Numbered from the stretch's first letter, positions 26,852 to 36,130 are shown. The stretch: 64,000 nucleotides of DNA from Cystobacter fuscus DSM 2262 (GCF_000335475.2 NZ_ANAH02000066.1:496001-560000); one strand, 5' to 3'. Translations and numbers: made by a program. Notes: generated from the letters alone by a model not told the origin.

Positions 26852-27916
26852 TCACACCTCCATCCGCTTCGGCGCGTCGAGGGCTTCCTCGGGCTCTTCC
26901 TCGGGAGGCGGCCGGGTGGTGCTGTTCATCACCATCTGGCGCATGAGCTCGGCCTGATCCTCGGTGGACCGTGCGCGCGCCTCGTAGCGCTGGGCGGCAT
27001 GGTGTTGGTTGCGCTCGTTCGCGCGCGCCGCCATGCGGCGCGACAACGCGGCGCTTTCCTCCAGGGCACGCAGCGCGGCCCACAGCGCGCCATCCATCGC
27101 CGTCTGCTGATTCACCGAGAGGGCCTTGGCGGTGTAGCCGTGGCCCACGCGGCAGCGGTAGCGCAGGAGCCCTTCCTCATCCATCTCGAAGATCACCCCG
27201 CCACAGTCCGGGCAGGAGAAGAGCGAGGGTTTTCCCGTGTCCTGGGGATCCAAATGAACACCACGCACCTCGCGCATGACCTTGACCTCCTCCTGCAGGC
27301 GGCCCGAGGGCTTGGGGACCTCGTGGCGGGTGAGCGGGGTGGAGACCAGCCGCACGAGCAGCGCCCCCAGGTCGGCGAGCAGCACCGTGTGATCCACCTT
27401 CACGAATTCCAAAGCGCTGCGCGGCATGTCCGGGCAATAGGCATCGGCGGGATCCTGGACGACCGCCAGGCCCCCTTGCGCCTTGATGGCCAGCAATCCC
27501 GAGGTGCCACAGTCCAGGGCGCCCGTGAGCACCACGCCGATGACTCGCGGCCCGTAGGCCCGGGCCGCCGAGCGGAAGAGCGGATCCACCGCCGGCCGGT
27601 GGCCGTTCTCCCGGGGCCCGGCGTTCACCAGGACGCGGCCTGGCTCCACCAGGAGGTGGAGATCCGAGGGGGCCACATAGATGCGACCCGGCTCCAGCGG
27701 CGCCTCGGGCTTCGGGTGCATGGCGGGCAGGGGACCCGCGCGCATGAGGATCTCCGGCAGGAGGCTGCGGTGGCCCGCGGACAGGTGCAGCACCACGAGG
27801 ACGGCCGCGGGGAAGTCCCTGGGCAGCTGCGCGACCAGCTTCATGAGTGCCTCGACCCCTCCGGCCGAGGCTCCCACGACCACGATGTCTCGGTGCATGA
27901 CGGGCTTGCGTGCCAT
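26852..27916 (-). CDS. CheB-type methylesterase with C-terminal zinc ribbon, no receiver domain
   Basis: A 354-residue protein. Residues 8-190 are a CheB methylesterase domain with catalytic Ser17 in VVGASAGG, His in VLHLSAGH and Asp in TGALDCGTSG. There is no N-terminal receiver, so it is not controlled by phosphorylation in the usual way. Residues about 240-285 carry CPDCGG...YRCRVGHGY, a zinc-ribbon-like site, followed by a helical tail. The ATG at 27916 was chosen where the fold begins. It converges on the histidine kinase gene (five bases apart) and presumably reverses the methylation made by the CheR-PAS protein. Confidence 0.9.
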   Translation of the reverse strand: MARKPVMHRDIVVVGASAGGVEALMKLVAQLPRDFPAAVLVVLHLSAGHRSLLPEILMRAGPLPAMHPKPEAPLEPGRIYVAPSDLHLLVEPGRVLVNAGPRENGHRPAVDPLFRSAARAYGPRVIGVVLTGALDCGTSGLLAIKAQGGLAVVQDPADAYCPDMPRSALEFVKVDHTVLLADLGALLVRLVSTPLTRHEVPKPSGRLQEEVKVMREVRGVHLDPQDTGKPSLFSCPDCGGVIFEMDEEGLLRYRCRVGHGYTAKALSVNQQTAMDGALWAALRALEESAALSRRMAARANERNQHHAAQRYEARARSTEDQAELMRQMVMNSTTRPPPEEEPEEALDAPKRMEV

Positions 27917-28152
27917 TGGAGCTGTTCCCTCGGAACTCAACGACTCATTCAAACTAGGGATGCACGGGATCCGCGCCCACCCATGGGAGCGGGCAACCGA
28001 GCGGAAGCGTTCCACTCCTCGTCCGCGGGGCATCGTCGCTAGGAGGGATCTCCTCGACGGGCTCCCGGTTGTCCCTGCCGGGGGAGCGATGGCTCGGGTA
28101 GCGTGTCCGGTGCCGCGCTCCAGTCGGCTCGCGGTTTTCCCTGGGGGAGTTC

Positions 28153-30765
28153 GTGCGACGTCAAGGTTCGTTCCTGTTGTCATGGTTGACCGTGGGGCTG
28201 GTGTGGATGGTCTCGGGTTGCCGTCCGGATGCGCCTGGCGCGCCCGTCACGGCGGGCGCGGCCCGGTTGGTGGCTCACCTCGAGCAGAGCCCTGCCTCGG
28301 CGAACGTGGAGCGGGTGTCCGTCACGTTCTCGGCGGCGGGCCTGGAGCCGCGCACCCTGGAGCTGGCGCGGGTGGAGGGCGAGTGGGACGGGACGATGGA
28401 GGAACTCCCCGCGGGCGACCACCGAGCCTTCCACGCGGAGGCCTTTGGCGCGGGGAACTCGAAGCTCTTCGTGGGCGAGGCCTCGGACGTCACCATCCTG
28501 GCGGGGCAGACGGCGCGGGTGGACATCACCCTGCGGCCGCTGCTGGGACCCCCGCCCCCCCGGCCGCCCGAGGTGGTGTCGGCCACGAGCTCCGCCGACA
28601 CGGCGACCCCCTCGGGCACCCTCACGCTGCGCGTGGAGGCGAGGGATCCCCAGGGCAGCGCGCTCGGCTTCTCCTGGTCGGCGAGCCTGGGGACGCTGGG
28701 CACGCCGGTGAACGGCGCCTCGGCGAGCGAGGTGGCCTGGAAGGCGCCCTCGTGCGTGTCCGCCGGGCAGACGCCGTCCATCACCGCCACGGTGAGCAAT
28801 GCGCTGGGGCTGTCCACGTCCCGCGCCTTCACCTTCGCCGGACTGCCCGAGTGCCCGCGGCTCGCGCCCGGCTCGTGGAGCGCCATCGCGGGGTTGAGCT
28901 GGGGCCGGGAGTCCTTCTCGGCGACGCTGCTGCCCTCGGGTGGGGTGCTGGTGATTGGCGGCGTGGCGACGCCGCTCGCCGCGCGGATGACGGAGGTGTA
29001 CGAGCCGTCGCTGGGAATCTCCCGGTTGACGGGCGCATTGCGCGAGCGGCGGGTCTGGCCCACCGTCACCGTGCTGCCCTCGGGCAAGGTGCTGGTGGCG
29101 GGGGGCGGCACCGCCTCGGCCGAGCTGTACGATCCGGCGACAGGCACGAGCACCCCGACGGGCTCCATGTCCGAGCCGCGCGACTCGCACACGGCGACGC
29201 TGTTGCCATCGGGCCAGGTGCTGGTGGTGGGGGGCTGGGATGGCACCACTCTCGCGACGGCGGAGCTGTACGATCCCGCGACGGGCACGTGGAGGCGGGT
29301 GCGTTCTCCGCTCGCGAGCCACGGTGGCCATACGGCGACGCTGTTGCCCTCGGGCCAGGTGCTGGTGGCGGGGGGCGACACCACCTCGGCCGAACTGTAC
29401 GAGCCGTCGACGGACACGTGGTCCTCCGTCGGCTCCCTGCATACGTCCCGGATGGGCCACGTGGCGCTGCTGCTGCCCTCGGGCAGGGTGTGGGTGACGG
29501 GGGGAGGGGACGACCCAGGGGCGAGTTCGGAGGTCTTCGATCCAGCGGCGGGCACGTGGTCTCCGGCGGGGCGGGAGCGCGACATCGCCGCGGCGGTGGT
29601 GCTGCCGTCGGGCAAGGTGTTGGTGCTGCTCGAGGGGCGGGGGGCGGAGCTGTACGATCCAACGACGGAGAGCTGGTCCCCCACCGGCCCCATGGTTCGG
29701 CCCCGCTATCGGGCCTCGATGGTGTTGCTGCCCTCGGGCGAGGCACTGGTGCTGGGAGGCGACAACGATCAGGCCGGCGCGGAGCTGTACGATCCGGCGG
29801 CGAACACCTGGCGCTCCCCGGCCTCGGCGACGCTGAACCGCACCGCGCACACGGCGACGCTGTTGCCCTCGGGCCAAGTGCTGGTGGCGGGGGGCGGCAG
29901 TCCGGCGGGCGCGGTGGCGACGGCGGAGCTGTTCGATCCGGCGACCAATGCCTGGTCCACCACGGGCGGCATGGCCACGCCCCGCCGCGAACACACGGCG
30001 ACGCTGTTGCCCTCGGGCAAGGTGCTGGTGGTGGGGGGCGCGGCCACGGGCGAGCCCCTGCGCTCGGCGGAGCTGTACGATCCGGCGACGGGCACCTGGT
30101 CCCCGGCGGCGGACCTGGAGACGGGCATTTCCACGGCCCTGAAGCCCGCGGCGGTGCTGTTGCGCTCGGGCAAGGTGCTGCTGGTGGCGGGAGCGCTGGC
30201 GGCGCTGTACGACCCGGGGGCGAACACCTGGGCGCCGACGGGAGGCCTGCTCGCGGATCACCAGACGCCCACGGCGACGTTGCTGCCCTCGGGCAAGGTG
30301 CTGGTGGTGGGAGGCGCGCCGTCCGCCACGGCGGAGCTGTACGATCCAACGACGGGCACGTGGTCCCCGGCGGCGTCCCCGGGCCAGGAGCGCAGGCGGC
30401 ACACGGCGACGTTGTTGCCCTCGGGCAAGGTGCTGGTGGCCGGCGGGTCTCCCGTCGACACGGCGCAGCTCTATGAGCCCGCGACGGACACCTGGTCCGC
30501 GGCGGGGAAGCTGCCCCTGGCGCCCCGCTCCAGCGCCACGGCGACGCTGTTGCGCTCGGGCAAGGTGCTGCTGGTGGGAGGGGATGACGGGGAGGGCGGG
30601 CGGTGGAGCAACCAGTACGATCCGGCCACCAACACCTGGAGCGCCTCGGAAGACATCGGCGGCCAGCGCGCGTACCACACGGCGACGCTGCTGCCCTCGG
30701 GGCAGGTGCTGGTGGTGGGCGGCTACGCCGAGGGCTGGGCCCTGGGCATGCTCTACACACCGTGA
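28153..30765 (+). CDS. Kelch-repeat lipoprotein
   Basis: An 870-residue surface lipoprotein starting at GTG 28153 behind GGGGGAG, lipobox VSGC near residue 23. Residues about 25-130 are a beta-sandwich, about 135-235 a cadherin/PKD-like domain, and 240-870 about fourteen Kelch-type repeats, each built on LLPSGKVLVVGG and a following AELYDPATGTW. Fourteen blades would give two propellers. Such proteins bind carbohydrates or proteins outside the cell. The repeat DNA is about 150 bp in period and highly similar, suggesting recent amplification or gene conversion. Confidence 0.88.
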   Translation: MRRQGSFLLSWLTVGLVWMVSGCRPDAPGAPVTAGAARLVAHLEQSPASANVERVSVTFSAAGLEPRTLELARVEGEWDGTMEELPAGDHRAFHAEAFGAGNSKLFVGEASDVTILAGQTARVDITLRPLLGPPPPRPPEVVSATSSADTATPSGTLTLRVEARDPQGSALGFSWSASLGTLGTPVNGASASEVAWKAPSCVSAGQTPSITATVSNALGLSTSRAFTFAGLPECPRLAPGSWSAIAGLSWGRESFSATLLPSGGVLVIGGVATPLAARMTEVYEPSLGISRLTGALRERRVWPTVTVLPSGKVLVAGGGTASAELYDPATGTSTPTGSMSEPRDSHTATLLPSGQVLVVGGWDGTTLATAELYDPATGTWRRVRSPLASHGGHTATLLPSGQVLVAGGDTTSAELYEPSTDTWSSVGSLHTSRMGHVALLLPSGRVWVTGGGDDPGASSEVFDPAAGTWSPAGRERDIAAAVVLPSGKVLVLLEGRGAELYDPTTESWSPTGPMVRPRYRASMVLLPSGEALVLGGDNDQAGAELYDPAANTWRSPASATLNRTAHTATLLPSGQVLVAGGGSPAGAVATAELFDPATNAWSTTGGMATPRREHTATLLPSGKVLVVGGAATGEPLRSAELYDPATGTWSPAADLETGISTALKPAAVLLRSGKVLLVAGALAALYDPGANTWAPTGGLLADHQTPTATLLPSGKVLVVGGAPSATAELYDPTTGTWSPAASPGQERRRHTATLLPSGKVLVAGGSPVDTAQLYEPATDTWSAAGKLPLAPRSSATATLLRSGKVLLVGGDDGEGGRWSNQYDPATNTWSASEDIGGQRAYHTATLLPSGQVLVVGGYAEGWALGMLYTP

Positions 30766-30843
30766 GCGAGGAGGCCGCCCGGACGCGCTCCCACGGGCGC
30801 GTCCGTGAGCGCCCCGCGCACCTGCGCCTCGATGAATCGCTGG

Positions 30844-32121
30844 CTAAGAGAGGAGCCCACCGCCCACTCTCGGGGCGGGGGCGTCGGGCTCCTCTCTCGG
30901 TCCTCGCCTTGGAAAGAGGGATGTCCCCTCCCTTTCATGCTCCATGCCGCGCCCGTGCCGCCCCAACTCCTCGAGGAGCGCGGCTGCCCGCGCGTGTCCA
31001 CCAGCTCTCCGGAACGCGTCCTGGAGTACAGCGGCCTGTCGCTGGAGATCCTCCCGAGCCAGCAACTCCTCCACCGAAGCGCGGAGCCGCTCGGGGCTGG
31101 AACTGGCCACTGTTTCGGACAGGCGGAGTGCGACCCCGGCACGCATGCAGCGTAGCAGCACGTCCATCTGCTCGCCTCCGTCCGTCGGAATCAGCAGGAG
31201 TGGCAGGCCATGGGTGAGGGCTCCGAGCACGGAGGTGGTGGTGGCGCTGGAGATGACGGCTCGCGTATGGGGCAGGACGACCGACTGTGGCACGTGAGGC
31301 CGGACGAAGAAGTTCTCCGGCGGCTCGCCCATTTGGGCATTCATGCGTCCCACGGAAGCGGCCACACGCACGGGTGTGTTTCCGAACGCCTCTACCAGGC
31401 TGGGCCAGTACTCATATCCCGAGAAGGATCGCCCGGGCTGCGCATAGAGGATCGGCTCGCCGGAATCCCGCGCTCGTGCAATCCACTCGAGGAGCGCGGG
31501 CTCGGTCTTCTCCGGCAGCTCCCAGAGGCAGTCTCCCACGCAGTACACCTGGGGGGGCAAGCTGTCCATGTCCCCTTCGAACTCCGGCACGCTCCGCAGC
31601 AGATGCAGGTCTCCCATCATGGGATTGTCCGCGAGGCCCCGCACCCGCTGCTTCATGCCGAGCAGTTCGCGAACCGAGTCATAGGTCAGCGCGAAGCCCC
31701 GATAGCGGCGGGCCACGAACTCCCGTACCAGGGGATCGATGGGCGGCACCGCCGTCGGCCACAGGTAGACGGCCATTCCCTGCGTTGCCACGGGAAGCCC
31801 CGTGCGCTCCGCGACAAGGTACGGCCCGAAGGCAGGCGGCTGGGTCACCAACACATCCGCCGGGAAGTGCTCCAGCGCCCGCTCCACGTGGCGGACCTGG
31901 CGCAGGATCTCCAGGGGACTACCCGAGCCATCAATGACGAAACTCGGCCCATCCGGAGTCCCCCGGGGAATCCGGGGGAAGCCCGCACGAGCCAACGCGC
32001 CCGAGAGCATCGTGTCGGTCACGAAGGCGATCTCATGGCCACGCTCTTGCAGGGTCACTGCGGTCCCGATGGCCGAGAGGAGGAATCCGTAACTGTTGAG
32101 CGAGCAGAAGAGGAATCGCAT
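30844..32121 (-). CDS. MGT/UGT-like glycosyltransferase of the lanthipeptide locus
   Basis: A 425-residue GT-B fold protein of the macrolide/UDP-glycosyltransferase class (GT1). The N-terminal domain opens FLFCSLNSYGFLLSAIGTA; the C-terminal donor domain has ILYAQPGRSFSG, then TRAVISSATTTSVLGALTHG and IPTDGGEQMDVL. In active relatives the first of these contains H-G-G; here it reads ISSATT, so the donor site is unusual. It starts five bases after the LanM stop and must be cotranscribed, suggesting it decorates the lanthipeptide. The ATG at 32121 is the only start in keeping with the fold. Confidence 0.8.
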   Translation of the reverse strand: MRFLFCSLNSYGFLLSAIGTAVTLQERGHEIAFVTDTMLSGALARAGFPRIPRGTPDGPSFVIDGSGSPLEILRQVRHVERALEHFPADVLVTQPPAFGPYLVAERTGLPVATQGMAVYLWPTAVPPIDPLVREFVARRYRGFALTYDSVRELLGMKQRVRGLADNPMMGDLHLLRSVPEFEGDMDSLPPQVYCVGDCLWELPEKTEPALLEWIARARDSGEPILYAQPGRSFSGYEYWPSLVEAFGNTPVRVAASVGRMNAQMGEPPENFFVRPHVPQSVVLPHTRAVISSATTTSVLGALTHGLPLLLIPTDGGEQMDVLLRCMRAGVALRLSETVASSSPERLRASVEELLAREDLQRQAAVLQDAFRRAGGHARAAALLEELGRHGRGMEHEREGTSLFPRRGPREEPDAPAPRVGGGLLS

Positions 32122-32126
32122 GGTGC

Positions 32127-35100
32127 TCAGTCCTTCCTCTCTGGCCTGGAAACGATACGCCGGATGTATCCTGGCAACTCCAGCGCGAGGACCGAGGGGA
32201 CACGCTCTGGTTCCGCGAGCCTGAGCAGCGCGTAGCCCACGCCAGCGAGCCCCGTCATGAAGCCCGGAGTCTCCACGCCCAACGGAACCCCGCAGAGGAC
32301 CCCGGCCTCCTCGATGCTGGTGAGGATTGCAGCGGCGAGCCGTTGCCGCTCGTGGCCGAGTGCGCTCTGTCCCAGGACCTTCTCCGCGAGCATCAGGAAC
32401 TCGAGGTTTCCGAGGTCGCCGTGGCACAGGGAATGGGTGCCACCGAAGCCCCGAGCCAGGGTCGTGGCCACGGCGGCCGAGAGTTCCTCGTGCGCCTGCT
32501 CAGCATCGAGGTTCGGGAGCATGAACAGCCGTGCGAGACCCACCCCGGGAGCACCGTGGCACAGGGACACCATGAATCCACCCGGCGCTGGCTCGGCACG
32601 CAGGTCCCGCCAGTTGCCAGCTTCCGGCGAGAAGTGGGCACGCTCGTACTCCAGCGCTCGTCGTGCCGTCGTCCGGAAGCGCTCCTCTCCCGTCGCCGTC
32701 GCGAGTTCGAAGAGGGCCCAGGCGATGCCGGATGCGCCGTGCAAGAGCCCGGTGAGGGGACTCGGGCCCAGCGGGGTAGGCCACCCAAGACCCTGCTCCA
32801 TGGTCTGTGCCGACGCGAGGAGTTGTTCCCCGCACCGGACAGCCAGCTCGCGTGCACGGGACGAGGGACGGCAGCGATCGAGTCCCAGCAGGAGCAGGAT
32901 GCACCCCGCCGCGCCGCCAAAGACATCATGTTTCTTGTCCTTGTCGATGAGTGCGGGCAGCCGCGCTAGGAGCGCTTCGGCTTCATCCCAGAGCCGTGGC
33001 TCGTTCCAAAGCGCGCCGAGGTGCGCCAACGCATGAAGGACGCCGCAATCCCCGAAGGCGCCGAAGGTGCCCGGTAGGGACTTGTCTTCCTCGAGCCGCT
33101 GTCGGATCGAGGCGAGTGTCTCCCAGGCGACCTCCGTGTAATGCCCCTTGCCGGTGAGCTCGCCGAGCCAGGCAAGGAAGAGCGCCACCCCGGACAGGCC
33201 GCTGTACAGGTCGATGCCCAGTGGGGTCGGCAACCAATACCGCTCGGCCACGGGCATGAGGCCGATCCACGAGGCGCTCCCCGCACGACGGTAGGCCAGC
33301 TCCGCGAGCCTGTCGCCGAGGGTTTCCGCACGTGCCAGAAGGCGTTCCCGGCTCGCTGGTACCGCCGCCTCCTTCAACGGACGGCTCGGCAGCAGCCCGC
33401 CGCCCATCGTTACGGAGATCGCCGTGAAAGAGGCCTCGATGAACCAGAGCTGCTGGGAGAGGTCTTCCTCCGAGAGCGTCTCGATGCGCTGCCGGGACAA
33501 CTCCAGACCCGAGGCGGGGAAGAAGTCTGGCAGCCGCTGGCCGTTGCTGCTCCAGATGTCGCGGGAGCGGGGGCGGGAGGTGAAGAAGGGAATATCGTCC
33601 CGCCAGAGATCCTCCCGCTCGTAAGGAATGAGGGGGCGCGAGTAGGGCATGTGCTCCAGTGTCTTCCAGAGACGATCGAAGAAGCCATCCAGGTCCAGCG
33701 CGTCGCGCAGGTTGTCCGGATGGGCGCTCTCGCGCAGCATCAGGTGGTACAGATAGGTGGGCCGCACGATGATGCGCACCTCGTCGGTGGCGAACCGGGA
33801 GAGGGGGCCATTGGCATCGAGCAGCTCGTCCCGGTGCTCCAATAGCAGCCGGTACATCCGGGAGAAGCCCCCCTTGAAGGCGTCAGCGTAGGGGAGCACG
33901 CCAACCTCGACCCCCTCCAACATGGGGAGGTTGGAGCTGCCATCGACCGCGACCCGCTTGCGGATGATTCGCATCTCGTCCGTTCCGACCCCTTCCACGA
34001 TCGGCGCGGCGCCCGGAGAGAGTTGCCCGGCTTTTGCGCCGAGGGCACTGAAGTCAATGCCTTCCGAGTCCTCATCTGCCCAGCTCCGAGTCGGCAGGAG
34101 CCCCACGCGTAGCACCGACTCCGCGAGAGCAAGGTCGGCCTGCCGGCCGGCCCTGTCGGCGCCTTCCACGGGGAAGTGCGAGTGGAAGAGCGACTCGTGG
34201 TCGATGAGCACGGGGTGCTCCCCCGCCGCGATGATGTTCTCGAGGTGCGCGTCCGTTGCCTCGAGCACATAGAGCAGCGCGAGATAGCCGCCCTGCCTCT
34301 CGTAGAAACGGCGGACCTCTTCGATGGAGCGACAGGGACTCCGCTCGATGAACTCGACCCAACCATATGAGCCCCGGTCGAGGATACGGGTGGTCCGCAG
34401 CGCTGGGGTGGCGCCCCGATCATCCAGCCACGTCAGCAACTCCTGGAAGTGGACCGCGACCGCCAGCGAGCGCGGCTTGTAGACGAGGCGCAGGCCCGAC
34501 GAGAAGGTGAGGAGCACGACGGTTCGGCCCCCGCGGTGAGCATCTCCGGCACCAGGCTCGCAGCCGGTGAGCTCGCCGGGCTCCCGATTCGGGCTCAGCG
34601 CCAGGCGGATCTCCTGGAAGTCCCCGGTGAGCCGCTCCAACATCTCGAAGCTGGTGGAGACCCAGGTGTCGACGCAGGCGACGAGTCGCCGGGCCAACAC
34701 GGGATACTCTGCGAGCAGGGAGCGCAGCTGTGCGGGTTGACGCATCCGTTCGATGAAGCTCTGGAAGCGCTCCTCCGCGCTCCCTCCCGTCAGGAGCCCC
34801 TCGAGACGGGCGACGTTCATTTCGAGAACCAGGGTCCGAACCTGCAGCTCGTGCAGCCGCGCGTAGAGGTACGGCAGGCAGAGCGCGGCAGCGGACGCCA
34901 GTCCAAGGGGAGCGCCCGGGTGACGGGCCACCAATCGGCGCAGCTTCTCTTCGAGGCGAGACCGGCCCTCCGAGATGAGCGGCTGAAGCAACGAGAGGAA
35001 CGCGGCCGACGTCGGGGAGAAGCGACGGGTCAGTTGCTCCTGGTCCGTATCGGCCGCTGCTGGCTGGCTCAGGCTCCGCAACAGCCGTGATACCCATTCA

Positions 35101-35429
35101 GGGGGAGGGCCCTGGCGTGCGGCCAATATCTCCGCGGGCTCACCGAGCAAGCGCAGCAATTGCTCCTCGTTCAGTCCGTCCAGTGCGAGCCGGTGGGAGA
35201 AGTCATCGTCGCGCTCGAGTGAGGCCCGGGAGCGCCAGCGTGTGAGCCGACGCGCGGCACGGGCCAGATCGCTTCTCGCCTCGTCCGTGCATCCGAACGA
35301 GCGCTTGCGAAGCACCCGCACCCGCTCCTGCAGCGTCGTGCTGCGATGCCAGACAGGGTTGTGCAGGACGTGCTCCTCCAAAGGAGGTCCCGCGAAATCA
35401 CTTTCTCCTGAGTCGTGTAGCGATTCCAT
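32127..35429 (-). CDS. lanM: Type 2 lanthipeptide synthetase LanM
   Basis: 1100 residues, typical of LanM. The N-terminal dehydratase half (about 130-680) contains the kinase-like catalytic residues: K318 in VYKPR, D393, H395 and N398 in DAHLEN, D410 in LIDHES. The C-terminal LanC-like cyclase (about 740-1095) has the zinc ligands C957 (SLCHGAPG) and C1002-H1003 (SLCHGDLG). It phosphorylates and dehydrates Ser/Thr of the precursor and closes thioether rings. It lies 96 bases after lanA, with a TGCGGC/GCCGCA hairpin (35481-35499) between them that could tune expression. No LanT transporter or leader protease is nearby. Confidence 0.95.
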   Translation of the reverse strand: MESLHDSGESDFAGPPLEEHVLHNPVWHRSTTLQERVRVLRKRSFGCTDEARSDLARAARRLTRWRSRASLERDDDFSHRLALDGLNEEQLLRLLGEPAEILAARQGPPPEWVSRLLRSLSQPAAADTDQEQLTRRFSPTSAAFLSLLQPLISEGRSRLEEKLRRLVARHPGAPLGLASAAALCLPYLYARLHELQVRTLVLEMNVARLEGLLTGGSAEERFQSFIERMRQPAQLRSLLAEYPVLARRLVACVDTWVSTSFEMLERLTGDFQEIRLALSPNREPGELTGCEPGAGDAHRGGRTVVLLTFSSGLRLVYKPRSLAVAVHFQELLTWLDDRGATPALRTTRILDRGSYGWVEFIERSPCRSIEEVRRFYERQGGYLALLYVLEATDAHLENIIAAGEHPVLIDHESLFHSHFPVEGADRAGRQADLALAESVLRVGLLPTRSWADEDSEGIDFSALGAKAGQLSPGAAPIVEGVGTDEMRIIRKRVAVDGSSNLPMLEGVEVGVLPYADAFKGGFSRMYRLLLEHRDELLDANGPLSRFATDEVRIIVRPTYLYHLMLRESAHPDNLRDALDLDGFFDRLWKTLEHMPYSRPLIPYEREDLWRDDIPFFTSRPRSRDIWSSNGQRLPDFFPASGLELSRQRIETLSEEDLSQQLWFIEASFTAISVTMGGGLLPSRPLKEAAVPASRERLLARAETLGDRLAELAYRRAGSASWIGLMPVAERYWLPTPLGIDLYSGLSGVALFLAWLGELTGKGHYTEVAWETLASIRQRLEEDKSLPGTFGAFGDCGVLHALAHLGALWNEPRLWDEAEALLARLPALIDKDKKHDVFGGAAGCILLLLGLDRCRPSSRARELAVRCGEQLLASAQTMEQGLGWPTPLGPSPLTGLLHGASGIAWALFELATATGEERFRTTARRALEYERAHFSPEAGNWRDLRAEPAPGGFMVSLCHGAPGVGLARLFMLPNLDAEQAHEELSAAVATTLARGFGGTHSLCHGDLGNLEFLMLAEKVLGQSALGHERQRLAAAILTSIEEAGVLCGVPLGVETPGFMTGLAGVGYALLRLAEPERVPSVLALELPGYIRRIVSRPERKD

Positions 35430-35525
35430 TGAGAATCTGCCTTTGTTTGGTTTTTCAGCTCGAGGCGCGAGATCGATGTATGCGGCGGGGCTAGCCGCAC
35501 GGCGTCCAGCCAGTCCCGCCTGGTT

Positions 35526-35720
35526 CTAGTTGGTTCTATTGCAGCTACTCCAGCCGCAGGAGGCGTTCACCCCCGCAGCTCCGTGGACGAGAGCATCGAG
35601 TGCCTCATCGGTCAGTTCCAGGAGACCAGCTGGGTTGTCGGGGAACCGCGCGCGTTCCTCCTCCGTCATTGACAGGCGGAAGTCTTCATCCTTCCAGACT
35701 TGGATTACCTTCTTCGACAT
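35526..35720 (-). CDS. lanA: Lanthipeptide precursor, mersacidin/lichenicidin-type leader
   Basis: A 64-residue peptide that opens MSKKVIQVWKDEDFRLSMTE and carries the leader motifs WKDEDFR and NPAGLLELTDEALDAL, typical of type 2 lantibiotic precursors. The cleavage region reads VHGAAG; cutting after GA (residue 48) would leave AGVNASCGWSSCNRTN, 16 residues with two Cys, three Ser and one Thr. The ATG at 35720 follows AAGGAGATCCACC. An open frame upstream of it belongs to no gene. It is the first gene of the lanA-lanM-glycosyltransferase unit. Confidence 0.9.
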   Translation of the reverse strand: MSKKVIQVWKDEDFRLSMTEEERARFPDNPAGLLELTDEALDALVHGAAGVNASCGWSSCNRTN

Positions 35721-35860
35721 GGTGGATCTCCTTTTCCGCAAGCCTGGGGATGATGAACCAGGCATACAGATGGAGGGGGCAGGCGGGAATTGTGACTGCT
35801 CAGCGACAATTACACCTCCCAGCAACCCCTTCGAGGAGCAGTGAGTGGGCCAGCCTGGCC

Positions 35861-35931
35861 GAGCGACTAAGTTTGAACCCGCGACCCCCTGATCCCAAAC
35901 CAAGGGGGCTCAAGTCCTCCTCTACGCCCCG
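35861..35931 (-). tRNA. Degenerate tRNA-Pro(TGG)-like remnant
   Basis: On the minus strand CGGGGCGTAG matches the 5' end of bacterial tRNA-Pro, CTTGGTTTGGGATCA matches its anticodon arm (anticodon TGG), and GGGTTCAAA its T loop. The D arm is shortened and the 3' acceptor half is lost after the T loop, so it cannot fold as a tRNA. It lies between the lanthipeptide and cyclitol loci. Otherwise 35721-36186 holds the lanA promoter region and no gene. Confidence 0.4.
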
Positions 35932-36103
35932 CGGCGCAGCCGCTCAATGAGAAGGAATTGGCAATTTGCTTGCGGTAGGCCGGAGAGGGTGTCGAAGAAT
36001 TCGAGCGATGCGACCTGGCGGCGAAGAGAAGACCTGTGGAGGGAGAGCGCAGGTGCAGAGGGAGCGTGCGGTTGTCGCCCCCCAAGCGTCGAGGGCGCCC
36101 CGG

Positions 36104-36130
36104 CCTCCCAGGTCCGACGCACCTGGGAGG
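36104..36130 (-). terminator. Hairpin after the cyclitol operon
   Basis: A perfect 10-bp stem CCTCCCAGGT/ACCTGGGAGG with a seven-base loop, 57 bases beyond the last stop codon (36187) of the leftward operon. There is no T tract, so termination is inferred from position. Confidence 0.5.

Noticed and set aside
28180-30678. Long minus-strand frames over the Kelch gene
   Set aside because: They repeat with the Kelch period and have shadow composition; the lipoprotein signal and Kelch motifs are on the plus strand.
32257-33036. Plus-strand frames over lanM
   Set aside because: Antisense shadows of the LanC-like domain, with no start site or recognisable domain.
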